Part shown: positions 7,659 through 17,136 of the stretch, in pieces | Position numbering within the stretch: position 1 is the first letter of the stretch | Layout: each line of letters starts with the position of its first letter | Origin: Acidobacteriaceae bacterium | GTDB taxonomy: Bacteria; Acidobacteriota; Terriglobia; Bryobacterales; Bryobacteraceae | DNA length: 64,000 bases | Reading direction: 5' to 3' | Assembly (NCBI GenBank): GCA_019240475.1 | Contig: JAFAYI010000024.1 | Coordinates: 372,001-436,000 of the forward strand | Program-made: the position numbers and the translations under genes | The notes under the pieces: generated by a model | What the model was told of the DNA's origin: nothing | What the model saw: the letters and a program-made list of their open reading frames with translations, nothing else | Databases searched by the model: none

Positions 7659-9442
7659 TCGGGCTCCTCCACCCTGTGAATCTTATCGAGTTCGGGCGAT
7701 AAAATCGTCTGCGCGCGTCCCGAAGGCCAGTGGATCTCAACCCGGTCCACTCGGCTGGTCCGGCCCAAGCCGAAATGCAGGCGCCTCTGGTTCTGCGCGC
7801 AAAACCCGCTTCCGCCCGAAACCTCCTGCCTTTGTTCCTGCCCGTTCCAGAAGACCCGCGCATCCGCCCCAATCGCGCTGCGGTTGCTGCTGCGCCCGGT
7901 CAACTCCAGCTCGATCCATTTATTTGCCGGGTCCACATGGTTTCTGTAGAACAGCACCGGCCCTCTTTGATTGGCTACTACCGCGTCCAGCGCCCCATTA
8001 TTGTCGAAATCCGCCAGCGCCACCGATCGTCCATCGAACCGGTCCCTCACCCCCACCATCTGCGCCACCTCTTTGAACTGGCCCGCGCCGTCGTTGATCC
8101 ACACGCGTTTTTGCTGGTAACCGGACAAGCTGCGCCCCTTGAGCGGCGGCCAATTCGCCGCGTCCGAAATAATCGCCCGATTACCGCCCGCGACCTTCGA
8201 ATAGTCGTACCAGTAGCTGCGATCCCGATCGAGCGAGACGTTCCCGTTCACCTGGTAAAGATCCAGATACCCGTCGTTGTTCAAATCGCCGAACTGCGCG
8301 CCGAAGCTCCAGCCGCCCAGTTCCACCCCCATGGCGTTGGCCACGTTCTCGAACTTGATCTTGTCTGCGGATGCGCCCGGCGCCGGCATCCACAAATTGT
8401 TGCCTTGCACCAGAACGCCTTCCTCGGAAATATTCGTTACGAAAATTCCATAGCGGCCCTGGTTCAGGATGTCTCCCACCGACGCGGTCATGCCGCTCTT
8501 CGGCGCATATCCCACTCCCGCCTCTTTGCCCGCTTCCCGAAAATACTTGCCCTTCTCATTCAGGTACAGCTCCGATACGCCGTAATCGTTGGCTATAAAC
8601 AAATCCGGGTAACCGGTGTCGCGAAAGTCCGCCGCTACCGCCGCGAGCGCCCACCGCCGCGATTGAATGCCCAGCTTCGCCGATACCTCTTCGAAGCGCC
8701 CGCCCCCCAAATTGTGAAACAGGTACTTGCGCCCGCCATTCTGCGCATACTCGAAGCTCTCCGGCATGATCTTGGTTGTCTTCAGGCGCCATAAGTTCAC
8801 GTCCTCCGGATAGTAGCCGCCCAGAAACAAATCGAGCTTCCCGTCGTCGTCGTAATCGAACCAGATCGCGGTATTCGCGTTCACCCAGGGTGGCAGTCCC
8901 GCCGTCTCCGTGACTCGCGTGAAATGCTTCCCGCCGTCGTTGTGATAGAGTTCCGGCCGCCCCCACTTGTAAATGAGAACGTCATCGTAGCCGTCGTTAT
9001 CGTAATCTCCCCAAACCGCTCCCATCGAGACGCCGCTTTCAGGCGAGTTGATGTCCGCCAGTCCCACCTCCGCCGCCACATCCCGGAAAGTGCCGTCGTG
9101 CATGTTGCGGTACAGAGCGTTGCGCGCATGTTCGCCGCTCGTCGTAACGTAGAAATCCGGCCACCCATCCCGATCGAAATCCACCACCGAAACCGCCGCG
9201 CCCATCGAAGCGATCTGCTCCATGATGTGGTTCAGCTTCGGATCGAGCTTCGGCGCCTGGTGCCGAAAGTGAATGCCCGAAGCGTTCGCGCATTCCGTGA
9301 AGTAGAAGCCGTACGCCGCCGTCGCCTTCGCCGCGTACCGGTTTGCGCTCCCCTCTCGCCTGGCCTGCGTCGCCCTGTAAATCAGCGGCGCGCTTAGCAG
9401 GGCGGCGAACAGGACGGCCGCGAAGATGCGCCCTTTGCTCAC
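7655..9442 (-). CDS. CRTAC1 family protein (FG-GAP repeats plus ASPIC/UnbV domain)
   Basis: A 595-residue exported protein. It has an N-terminal signal or anchor (GRIFAAVLFAALLSAPLIY), then about seven FG-GAP/VCBS-type propeller blades with Ca2+-loop motifs such as DFDRDGWPDFY, DYDNDGYDD and DLNNDGYLDLY. A C-terminal ASPIC/UnbV domain follows (NRSAIGADARVF...RVEIHWPSGR). The GTG at 9442 is chosen because it overlaps the upstream gene's TGA as GTGA; a GTG at 9454 is also in frame. The family is usually extracellular and probably binds ligands or protein partners; its biochemical role is unknown. It sits between a TPR/FG-GAP lipoprotein and an RnfD-like protein in one operon. Confidence 0.88.
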   Translation of the reverse strand: MSKGRIFAAVLFAALLSAPLIYRATQARREGSANRYAAKATAAYGFYFTECANASGIHFRHQAPKLDPKLNHIMEQIASMGAAVSVVDFDRDGWPDFYVTTSGEHARNALYRNMHDGTFRDVAAEVGLADINSPESGVSMGAVWGDYDNDGYDDVLIYKWGRPELYHNDGGKHFTRVTETAGLPPWVNANTAIWFDYDDDGKLDLFLGGYYPEDVNLWRLKTTKIMPESFEYAQNGGRKYLFHNLGGGRFEEVSAKLGIQSRRWALAAVAADFRDTGYPDLFIANDYGVSELYLNEKGKYFREAGKEAGVGYAPKSGMTASVGDILNQGRYGIFVTNISEEGVLVQGNNLWMPAPGASADKIKFENVANAMGVELGGWSFGAQFGDLNNDGYLDLYQVNGNVSLDRDRSYWYDYSKVAGGNRAIISDAANWPPLKGRSLSGYQQKRVWINDGAGQFKEVAQMVGVRDRFDGRSVALADFDNNGALDAVVANQRGPVLFYRNHVDPANKWIELELTGRSSNRSAIGADARVFWNGQEQRQEVSGGSGFCAQNQRRLHFGLGRTSRVDRVEIHWPSGRAQTILSPELDKIHRVEEPE

Positions 9443-12400
9443 CGGCTGCCCCACAGAGCCGAATGGAAATACCGCGGCGTCACATAGCGCGTGTGATAAG
9501 CGCGCCAGTCCTCCGGATGAAGCTTGTAAGCGTAATCGTCTTCAAGCGTAGTGGGCGGCTGCACGTAGTCTTTCATTGCGTGATAGGGCAGCGGCAGAAT
9601 CGTGCCCGCAAACGTCGAGTTGTAGTCCCCGTCTTTCACCCACCCGTCGCAAATCAACACGAAATCGCGCTTTGAGCCCCGGGCCGGCGCCGGCAAAGCC
9701 GCGAACTTCATCCGTAGCTCGTCTCCCGGGCTCGTGATCACATACCGGTCATCGATCCTTTCGAGCAGCTCTCGCACATCGCCGTATCGAGTCGCATATC
9801 CTTCTTGATCGCGCCACCGCAGGTCCGATTCTTCCACCCTGTCGTAATGCGGAAGCTCCGGCGAAGATTCGCCCGCCTTGGTAATCAGCGAAAAACCGCG
9901 GAAGCGCAGATCCGCCGACGCCAGGTCCAGATGCCTTACCTCCATGCGCTCGCTTCGCGGCATCTGAGTTCCCCACGCCAGCTTGTCCCAATAAATCTCC
10001 AGGTTCGTGCGCAAGCGCAATTTGCGGGGAGCATTCGGGCGAAAGACGTCGCTAATGTCCAGAATGATCGTCTTCACCCGTCCCTTGGGAAAGCCCAGTC
10101 CCTCTCGAACCGTCGCCCACCGTCCGGAGGCGTCCGGCGTTTCGATGCTCATGCCTTCCGGATGCGCTGTGGAGTTTTGCGCCTGCGCCTTGACGATCGT
10201 CGCGTCCGTATCGTGAATCCAGCCTTGCCCGATCAAGTAGAGCCGCCCGGAAACAGGCGCATCGTCCGGCAGTTCCAACTCCACCCAATGATCTCGCGTC
10301 AGGCCTTGGTATTGCCCTAGCCCGAAGTTTCCTAAGAATCGGCTATCGAGATTCCGGACCACCTCCGTCACATCGTGCCCGCTATCGTCCGTCGCGCGCG
10401 CGAACGGTTTCGTCATCGCCGTTCCAATCAGCGTCGGCTCCGGAGACGGCAGGGCGAAACGCTCGTCCGTGAAAACCTCCGAGTCCGCTGGATGGTCGAT
10501 CGCGAGCAGCGAGTAGTGGTCCATGTAATAGGTCTCCCAATACTCGGCCGTTATGCGCAGATCGTAAAAGCCGTCATGCGGCGCAAGCTGGTCTCCGCGA
10601 ATGTTGAACCACTCGCGCGTGCCGTAGATGCCCTTCCCCTGCGCGTTAACATTCAGGCCCAGCGCCGAACCCCAGGGCCCCACGTCTTTCAAAAATTGCA
10701 TCCCGCGCCCGTCCCAGGCGAACAGCATCGGACACGATCCCTTGATGCGTTGCTCGGCGAGAATTGTTTGGTCCGCCTTCAGATCGAACTCCGCTTGCAC
10801 AAATCCATTCGGCCACGCAATGCGCGCGAACTGTGCCGATTGGTGATCTCCCAGCCCAAAATGCAGCACGGGCGCGGCGATGATCTGCTTTTCCGCCAGC
10901 AGGTCGGAGCGCAGCTCGATCTCTCCTCCCAACCCGAACGAGTTGATTCGCTGGTCTCCCGTCGCGTGAGCCGCTCTCGTGCGAATCACCTGCCAGGCGT
11001 AATTCTTCGCCCCGCGATTCATCCACTCGATCGCCGCGCCCGCCGCGTTCACTCCAAGCACATTCAGCCGGTTGTTCGAGCTTTCCTCGGCAAGCGCCCG
11101 CGGTGTCCCCGTCAGCGCCCCGCCCATGGCCGTAAAGCCCTTGCCGTTCCCGAGAAAAACCTGATCGTTCGCGACGATATCCAGCGCGCCGTTATTGTCC
11201 AAATCGCCAATCAGCAGATTGCCCGACGATCCAGCGCTAGCGTGAATCACCTCGGCCCAGTCCCACTCGCCGCTGTCCGCCTTCTCCGATACCCGGCTCA
11301 CGGAGGAGTCGTTCTTCAGCACGGCAAAATCCACCACGCCATCCCCGTCTATATCGCCGGCCGCGATCGCCTTCACTCCGCTCGCCACGCTCGCCGGAAC
11401 TTCCCGGTTTCGATACGAGCCCAGCCGCTGATTCAGCAGCACATGAAAGTTCCCGCCTCCATCGATCAGTCCCACATCCGGATCTCCATCCCCATCGATA
11501 TCGCCCGCCGCGAAACCGGTCAGCCCGTCGATTCCGTGAAACGGATGAATAACCGTGAACGTGCCGTCTCCGTTATTGCGCAGCACCGGCGGCTCGCCTT
11601 GCGGCACGCCCAACACCAGGTCGAGATCGCCATCCAGATCTACATCGAACGCCCACGCTCCTGTGTACGAAGCGTCCCGTGTATCCGCTGAAATCTTGGC
11701 CTCTTGCGTGATGTCTCTGAAATGCGAGGCATCTTGCTGCTGATAAATTCGCAAGCCCTCCCGCGTGGCGATCGCGATATCGGATTTGAAATCGTAATTG
11801 AAATCCGCTACCGCTACTGCCCCCGTGGGAAGTGATCCAGGCCGTGTTCCCGCCGGCGGCCGTGCCGCTCCCGTAGCGAGCGGCAGCGTCGCTCCGCTCG
11901 CAAGATGTAGCGCCTTCTCATCGGCCCACGCAAGCGTGGACGGACTCTGATCGTCCAGGTAAATAGAGCCGATCCAGGACACCGGCCCCTGGCCCGCCTG
12001 CGCCATAGGTTGAGGATCGAAGTGGGTCGCCGTATCCGCCGCCGCCGGCTCGGAGCCGCGCGACTGTATGCGCAGGAAACGCGTGAACGGCTGCGCGACA
12101 AGCGTGTTGGGAGTCTTCACTTCATCCAAATCGTCGCGATACCCCGGCGCGCGAAGCAGCACGTTCCGCAAGAATTGCGCCTGAATGGCGGCCCCGCGCA
12201 GGTTCCCGCTATTCGCGTCCTTCACGATCTCATCCAGCTGCTGCCGCGCGACAGGCGGCCAGTTCCCGGTTCGCGCGCTCACCGCCGCCAGCGCCTTCTG
12301 AACCTCTCGCATATCGTTGCGCAAGGCGGCCAGCCGCAAATCTTCCAGCAGCACTGCCTGGTTCGAAGAACGCTGCTCTAAAATCCTCTGCAACAGGCGT

Positions 12401-12900
12401 TCGGCTTCAGCCTGGCTGCCGGACCCCGGGTTGCGCTCCGTCTCTTCGGCGAGCGAATACATCGCCTTCAGGTTGTGCGGGTCCAGTTCGATCGCTTTCT
12501 TGAAATGCGCTTCCGCCTCCGCCAGTTTGCCGCGGCGGCTTTCGATCAGTCCCAAAAGCGCTTCCAGGCGGCTCTCCTCGGGCGCGAGCGATCTGGCCTT
12601 CTCGACGCTCGAAAAAGCCGCGTCGAATTCTTGCTGCCTCACCTGCAGAATCCCCAGATCCGCCCACCCGGCCGGTTCTTCCGGAGCTATCTGCGTCGAC
12701 CGCGTCAGATATTCCTTCGCCCGCCCGTCTTCGCCGGCCTGCAATCCCGCCAGCCCCAAATAAAAGGATGAACAAAGCTCGGCGTACTTCTTGGATCCAG
12801 GCTCAGGCAGGCCCGAGCGCCGGCATGCTCCGCAAATCAGCAGCGTGGAAACCCCAACCGCAAACAAACGTCTCAATGTCTGAGTGTGCCACCAAATCAT
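9439..12900 (-). CDS. Large TPR plus FG-GAP/ASPIC-like lipoprotein
   Basis: A 1153-residue protein beginning with a likely lipoprotein signal (FAVGVSTLLICGAC). Tetratricopeptide repeats follow at about 40-260 (for example AEAEAHFKKAIELDPHNLKAMYSLAEE), then a FG-GAP propeller at about 370-600 (DFNYDFKSDIAIA, DVDLDGDLDLVLG, DIDGDGDPDVGL). An ASPIC-like segment (LHFGLGDHQSAQFARIAWPNG) leads into a roughly 400-residue C-terminal region rich in beta strands that I do not recognise. The ATG at 12900 gives the best signal peptide; an in-frame TTG at 12930 is less likely. It is first in the operon and faces a divergent CRTAC1 gene. Possibly an outer-surface scaffold for the CRTAC1 partner (inference). 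Confidence 0.82.
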   Translation of the reverse strand: MIWWHTQTLRRLFAVGVSTLLICGACRRSGLPEPGSKKYAELCSSFYLGLAGLQAGEDGRAKEYLTRSTQIAPEEPAGWADLGILQVRQQEFDAAFSSVEKARSLAPEESRLEALLGLIESRRGKLAEAEAHFKKAIELDPHNLKAMYSLAEETERNPGSGSQAEAERLLQRILEQRSSNQAVLLEDLRLAALRNDMREVQKALAAVSARTGNWPPVARQQLDEIVKDANSGNLRGAAIQAQFLRNVLLRAPGYRDDLDEVKTPNTLVAQPFTRFLRIQSRGSEPAAADTATHFDPQPMAQAGQGPVSWIGSIYLDDQSPSTLAWADEKALHLASGATLPLATGAARPPAGTRPGSLPTGAVAVADFNYDFKSDIAIATREGLRIYQQQDASHFRDITQEAKISADTRDASYTGAWAFDVDLDGDLDLVLGVPQGEPPVLRNNGDGTFTVIHPFHGIDGLTGFAAGDIDGDGDPDVGLIDGGGNFHVLLNQRLGSYRNREVPASVASGVKAIAAGDIDGDGVVDFAVLKNDSSVSRVSEKADSGEWDWAEVIHASAGSSGNLLIGDLDNNGALDIVANDQVFLGNGKGFTAMGGALTGTPRALAEESSNNRLNVLGVNAAGAAIEWMNRGAKNYAWQVIRTRAAHATGDQRINSFGLGGEIELRSDLLAEKQIIAAPVLHFGLGDHQSAQFARIAWPNGFVQAEFDLKADQTILAEQRIKGSCPMLFAWDGRGMQFLKDVGPWGSALGLNVNAQGKGIYGTREWFNIRGDQLAPHDGFYDLRITAEYWETYYMDHYSLLAIDHPADSEVFTDERFALPSPEPTLIGTAMTKPFARATDDSGHDVTEVVRNLDSRFLGNFGLGQYQGLTRDHWVELELPDDAPVSGRLYLIGQGWIHDTDATIVKAQAQNSTAHPEGMSIETPDASGRWATVREGLGFPKGRVKTIILDISDVFRPNAPRKLRLRTNLEIYWDKLAWGTQMPRSERMEVRHLDLASADLRFRGFSLITKAGESSPELPHYDRVEESDLRWRDQEGYATRYGDVRELLERIDDRYVITSPGDELRMKFAALPAPARGSKRDFVLICDGWVKDGDYNSTFAGTILPLPYHAMKDYVQPPTTLEDDYAYKLHPEDWRAYHTRYVTPRYFHSALWGSR

Positions 12901-12988
12901 CCGCGCGGACAAGGTTTCTGCCGCTCTCAAACCTTAGTTGGAGACCGGCCTGCAACTGCCGGCTGAGTTCCGATACCCTTTGCTACAG

Positions 12989-14650
12989 TTGCGATTGGTT
13001 TTGAAATTCCTTCTCGCGGCCGCCGCTGCCTTGGCGCTCGTCTGTGCCGCTCTGTCGCGCGATACCGGCATTCGATTTGTCGATATCTCCGATCCGGCCG
13101 GCATCCACTTTGTGCATTTCAACGGCGCTGTCGGCCAGAAATGGCTTCCCGAAACCATCGGCGCCGGCTGCGCGTTTGTGGACCTCGATGGCGACGGCTG
13201 GGCGGATATCCTTCTGCTGAACGGAAAGAGTTGGACCCCTGGCCTCACGCGCCATCTTCCCGCTCTCTACCGCAACAATCGCAACGGTACGTTCTCCGAC
13301 ATCACCAAGGGCAGCGGCTTGGACGTCGAAATGTACGCAAACGGCGTCGCTGTAGCCGACTACGACAACGATGGCCTGCCCGACATTTACGTCACCGCTC
13401 TTGAGGGCGACCGTCTCTTCCACAACGAAGGCCACGGCCATTTTCGCGATGTCACCGCCGCCAGCGGCATCAGGAACGCAAACTTTGGAACCAGCGCCGC
13501 ATGGTTCGATTACGATCGCGATGGCAAGGCCGACTTGGTCGTCGCAAATTATGTTCGCTGGACTCCTGCCACCGATATTCGCTGTTCGCTCGATGGCAAG
13601 GCCAAGTCCTACTGCACCCCGGAAGTTTATAAGGGCCAGAGCCTCAAGCTCTATCACAACCTCGGAAACGGTCGCTTCGAGGATGTCTCGAAAAAAGCCG
13701 GCCTCGACAATCCTTCCAGCAAGTCGCTCGGCATTGTCGTTTTCGACATGGATAACGACGGCTGGCCCGATCTATTTATCGCCAACGACACTCAGCCGAA
13801 TAAGCTCTACCGCAACAGCCGCGACGGAACCTTCAAGGAAATCGGCATGGAAGCCGGCGTCGCCTATGGAGACGATGGGGTCGCTCGCGGCGCCATGGGC
13901 GCCGACGCCGCCGACTACGACCGTTCCGGCCGTCAACACCTGCTGGTCGGCAATTTCAGCAAGCAGATGATGGCCCTCTATCACAACGAAGGAAACGGGC
14001 TGTTTTCAGACGTCGCGCCATCCACCCCCATCGCGCGTTCGAGCCTGCTCGACGTAACCTTCGGCGCCTTCTTCTTCGATTACGATCTCGACGGCTTCCC
14101 CGACATCTTCGCCGTCAACGGGCACATCGAACCCGACATCAATCGCACGCAGACCGACTTGCAATTCCGTGAGTCTCCGCTGATCTTTCATAACAACGGC
14201 CGCGGAGGGTTCGACGATGCGACCGGCGCAGTCGGCCCCGATATCCGCCGCGCCATCGTGGGACGGGGCGCCGCCTATGCGGACTTCGATCACGACGGCG
14301 ATCCCGACATCCTGCTCACCGAAAACAACGGCCCGGCCCGGCTGTTCCGCAACGACGGTGGAAACCGCAATCATTGGCTCAACGTTCGCCTCACCGGCAG
14401 AAAATCGAATCGCAGCGCGCTCGGCGCCGTCGTGCGATTGGAAAGCGCCTCCGGCAAGCAATCGCAGACCCTCCACAGCGGATCGAGCTACTGTTCGCAA
14501 AGCGGCCTGGCGCTCATCTTCGGTCTCAAGCAAGATCCGGTCGTTACAAAGCTGAGCGTCGAGTGGCCGAGCGGCGCCGTGCAGTCGTTTCAAAATCTCC
14601 CCGTCAATCGATTCATCGCCATCGATGAATCTGCTGGATTGGTGAAGTAA
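12989..14650 (+). CDS. CRTAC1 family protein (FG-GAP repeats plus ASPIC/UnbV domain)
   Basis: An exported protein of about 553 residues. After a signal peptide (LVLKFLLAAAAALALVCAA) come FG-GAP blades with Ca2+-loop motifs (DLDGDGWADI, DYDNDGLPDIY, DMDNDGWPDLF, DYDLDGFPDIF, DFDHDGDPDI). A C-terminal ASPIC/UnbV domain follows (NRSALGAVVRL...KLSVEWPSGAV). No ATG is available; TTG codons at 12938, 12989 and 13001 are in frame, and 12989 gives the neatest signal peptide. It is divergent from the TPR/FG-GAP operon across roughly 90 bp, so the two units may share regulation. Confidence 0.85.
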   Translation: MRLVLKFLLAAAAALALVCAALSRDTGIRFVDISDPAGIHFVHFNGAVGQKWLPETIGAGCAFVDLDGDGWADILLLNGKSWTPGLTRHLPALYRNNRNGTFSDITKGSGLDVEMYANGVAVADYDNDGLPDIYVTALEGDRLFHNEGHGHFRDVTAASGIRNANFGTSAAWFDYDRDGKADLVVANYVRWTPATDIRCSLDGKAKSYCTPEVYKGQSLKLYHNLGNGRFEDVSKKAGLDNPSSKSLGIVVFDMDNDGWPDLFIANDTQPNKLYRNSRDGTFKEIGMEAGVAYGDDGVARGAMGADAADYDRSGRQHLLVGNFSKQMMALYHNEGNGLFSDVAPSTPIARSSLLDVTFGAFFFDYDLDGFPDIFAVNGHIEPDINRTQTDLQFRESPLIFHNNGRGGFDDATGAVGPDIRRAIVGRGAAYADFDHDGDPDILLTENNGPARLFRNDGGNRNHWLNVRLTGRKSNRSALGAVVRLESASGKQSQTLHSGSSYCSQSGLALIFGLKQDPVVTKLSVEWPSGAVQSFQNLPVNRFIAIDESAGLVK

Positions 14651-14680
14651 CCCCGGTCGCGCCTTGGCCCTGCCGCGGCC

Positions 14681-15382
14681 TCATGCCTTTGGTCGCCAGG
14701 AGACCCGCACGATATCTTCGCGCGCCGCCAGCACCCGCGCGACAATCGGAACTCCCGGTTCGTTTGCCTTGGCTGTCCACCGAATGTTGCAGTCCAGCTC
14801 CTGCCCGTTCGCATCCTTTGCCGACGTGAATGCCCACGACGTGACCCGGAAGCCGTGTCCTTCCACCATCGTCCGAATCTCGTCCTCGTGCGGCCCCGGT
14901 AGCGCGGTCACAATCTTTAGCGATCCCTGGCGGTCCCTGTTCAGCACATCCTCCACGGCCTTCAGTCCCCACAAAACCCCCAGCCCCAGTGCCGTGCCCA
15001 CCGCCCCCAGCGCGATCTGCCCGCCCCCAAAGCACAGCCCGATCACCGTCAGGAACCACATGCCCGCCGCCGTCGTAACGCCCACCACCAGGTTCTTCCG
15101 CCGGACGATCGCGCCCGCTCCGATAAATCCCATCCCCGAAAGAATGCCCAGCGGCAGCCGCATCAGGTCGTTCATCACAAACGAGCTCGGCGTCCGCCCC
15201 GCCAAGGGAAGCAGCAGGTTCACTTGACACATCGCGAGGCACGCCGCGAGACACACCAGAATCGCCGTTCGCAATCCCGCCGCCCGTCCATGCTCCGTGC
15301 GGTTCAGCCCCAGAAGAACGCCCGCCACAAGAGCGCACCCAATGCGGATCGATAGGTCGGGCCACGTCAAAACAATCGGCAT
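14681..15382 (-). CDS. MgtC/SapB family membrane protein
   Basis: A 233-residue protein with an N-terminal membrane domain typical of MgtC/SapB: RIGCALVAGVLLGLNRTEHGRAAGLRT, then LPLGILSGMGFIGAGAIVRR and VVGVTTAAGMWFLTVIGLC. A soluble C-terminal ACT-like domain follows (LKIVTALPGPHEDEIRTMVE). The family is tied to growth in low magnesium and to intracellular survival in pathogens, but its molecular activity here is not evident. The start is the ATG that places the first helix at the N-terminus. Confidence 0.88.
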   Translation of the reverse strand: MPIVLTWPDLSIRIGCALVAGVLLGLNRTEHGRAAGLRTAILVCLAACLAMCQVNLLLPLAGRTPSSFVMNDLMRLPLGILSGMGFIGAGAIVRRKNLVVGVTTAAGMWFLTVIGLCFGGGQIALGAVGTALGLGVLWGLKAVEDVLNRDRQGSLKIVTALPGPHEDEIRTMVEGHGFRVTSWAFTSAKDANGQELDCNIRWTAKANEPGVPIVARVLAAREDIVRVSWRPKA

Positions 15383-15397
15383 AGCGCAACTATTGTG

Positions 15398-15817
15398 TCA
15401 GCTTGTGTGGTCCAAAATGATCTTCCATCGCTCGGACGTTCGCCGGAATAACAGTGAAAACACGCCTGAAGCGTTGCCGCCCGCCGCCGCCCCCCGCGCA
15501 AGCTGGAACTCTCCGGTCACCGAAGCGTAGTCGGCGCCCAGCAATTCGATTGATAAATTCGAAAACGTCAGTTGGCCCATCTTCTCCGGCGTCGGATATC
15601 GCTCGTGATACCGGCTCCGCACCGCCTCATAGCCGCGCTGGACCGTCTTTCCCATGAAAACTGTTCTGGGAGAGTTTTCGTATCCGCTCATGAAGGCGTC
15701 GATGTCGCCCCGGTTCCAGGCCCGCGTCTGGTCTGCCAGCACGCCCCGTATCGCCTGGTCCGAAGAACCCGCGAACGCGCTGGCCGCCGCCAGCAGAAGA
15801 ATCAATATGCGCGGCAT
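15398..15817 (-). CDS. Exported NTF2-like (DUF4440/SnoaL-type) protein
   Basis: A 139-residue protein with a signal peptide (MPRILILLLAAASAFA) and an NTF2-like fold: AIRGVLADQTRAWNRGDIDAFMSGY at the start and FRRTSERWKIILDHTS at the end. Such domains often bind small hydrophobic ligands or act as small isomerases; no catalytic assignment can be made. The ATG at 15817 is preferred over one 14 codons upstream because it begins the signal peptide directly. Confidence 0.78.
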   Translation of the reverse strand: MPRILILLLAAASAFAGSSDQAIRGVLADQTRAWNRGDIDAFMSGYENSPRTVFMGKTVQRGYEAVRSRYHERYPTPEKMGQLTFSNLSIELLGADYASVTGEFQLARGAAAGGNASGVFSLLFRRTSERWKIILDHTS

Positions 15818-15866
15818 GTATGACGAGTTTATCGCTGAGGCAACCTCGCCCGCTATCATCGACTCA

Positions 15867-16016
15867 GTGCAGAAAATCGATCTCTACATCAAAGTCCAGC
15901 TCGATCTCGACCCCGAAGAGAAGCCCGAAAGGGTAGCCGCCGAAATCCTCCGGCAGCTCGAAAAATTCTACGCGGTCCGCTCCACCGAGGTCTCCAACAT
16001 CGTGGTTCGCGAATAG
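15867..16016 (+). CDS. Small conserved-looking protein, unknown function
   Basis: A frame of about 49 codons from a GTG, reading (M)QKIDLYIKVQLDLDPEE then a regular amphipathic helix and VSNIVVRE. The beta-alpha-beta pattern and charged residue spacing look like a real folded mini-protein, unlike a shadow frame. An in-frame ATG at 15819 would add 16 residues. It ends one base before the stop of the convergent dGTPase gene. No family is named with confidence. Confidence 0.5.
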   Translation: MQKIDLYIKVQLDLDPEEKPERVAAEILRQLEKFYAVRSTEVSNIVVRE

Positions 16017-17126
16017 CTATCCCAGCAGTTCCCGATGCACTCTCGTCAGGTATCCGTCAGTCATCCCCGCCATGTAATCGCAAACCACCCGATGCGCTGC
16101 TTCGCTCCTCAGTCTCTCGCCATAAGCGGGTATGTTCTCAGGATGCTCCAGCAGAAATTCGAATAGTTCGCTCATCTTAGTAACTGCTTCCGCCCGCTCA
16201 CTTACTAACTGGCTGCACGAGTACACCTGGTCCACTAACATCCGCCGCAGCTCGCGGTTCGTCGCCGCCGTCTCCGGGGTAAGTTGCGCGAGCCGCCGAT
16301 CCAGCCGTCTCACATCTTCCGCGCTCTCCAGGCCCGCTGCCTTCGCCGCGGCCGCCGTCCCTTCCAGGAATCCGCCAATCAGGAAATTCATGAGCTGCCG
16401 CTGCGCCTCCCAGAACCGCACCCGCTCGCTCGCCCCCGGATATTGCATCTCCGCCTGCTCGGCCAGTTGCGCGAACACGCCCACTCGTTCGCAAACCTGC
16501 TCCATTCCTACCAGCCCGGCCTGAAACGCGTCGTCCAGGTCCGCCGAGTTGTAGGCGATCTCATCCGCCAGATCCACTAACTGCGCCTCCAGCACCGGCC
16601 TCTGCCCTGGAAGAAACTCCTGCAGCTCGTCCTCTGCATCCGCGCCTATCTCGCGCGAGTGCTTCACAATCCCTTCCCGCACCTCGAACGTCAGGTTCAG
16701 CCCGTCGAACCGCGCGTACCTCTGCTCCAGCACATCCACAATCCGCAGCGCGTGACGGTTATGCTCGAACCCGCTGCCCAGTCGCCGCATCTGCCGGTCC
16801 AACTCGCGCTCGCCCACATGCCCGAAGGGCGGATGCCCCAAGTCGTGCGCCAGCGCTAGCGTTTCCGTATACTCCTCGTTCAGCTCAAGCGCGGCCGCGA
16901 CCGTCCTCGCCACCTGTGAAACTTCGATCGTATGCGTCAGCCGGTTGCGAAAGTGGTCGCACAGCCCCTGCGCGAACACTTGCGTCTTGCCTTCCAGCCG
17001 CCGGAACGCCCGCGTGTGGATAATGCGGTCGCGGTCCCGCTGAAAATCGCTCCGGTACGGATGCGGCGGCTCCGGATATCGCCGCCCGCGCGCGCTATTT
17101 GGACCAAGCCGCAGTCGGCCCAACAT
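16017..17126 (-). CDS. dgt: Deoxyguanosinetriphosphate triphosphohydrolase-like protein (dNTPase)
   Basis: A 369-residue HD-domain enzyme of the dGTPase/SAMHD1-like family that hydrolyses dNTPs to deoxynucleoside and tripolyphosphate. It has the opening YRSDFQRDRDRIIHTRAFRRLEGKTQV, the HD metal site as LTHTIEVSQVA followed by LALAHDLGHPPFGHVGE, and a later Asp in DLADEIAYNSADLDDA. Length fits the short (type 2) bacterial dNTPases. It is probably cotranscribed with the TPR gene, whose stop lies ten bases upstream. Confidence 0.93.
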   Translation of the reverse strand: MLGRLRLGPNSARGRRYPEPPHPYRSDFQRDRDRIIHTRAFRRLEGKTQVFAQGLCDHFRNRLTHTIEVSQVARTVAAALELNEEYTETLALAHDLGHPPFGHVGERELDRQMRRLGSGFEHNRHALRIVDVLEQRYARFDGLNLTFEVREGIVKHSREIGADAEDELQEFLPGQRPVLEAQLVDLADEIAYNSADLDDAFQAGLVGMEQVCERVGVFAQLAEQAEMQYPGASERVRFWEAQRQLMNFLIGGFLEGTAAAAKAAGLESAEDVRRLDRRLAQLTPETAATNRELRRMLVDQVYSCSQLVSERAEAVTKMSELFEFLLEHPENIPAYGERLRSEAAHRVVCDYMAGMTDGYLTRVHRELLG

Positions 17127-17136
17127 GCGGCGTCGC

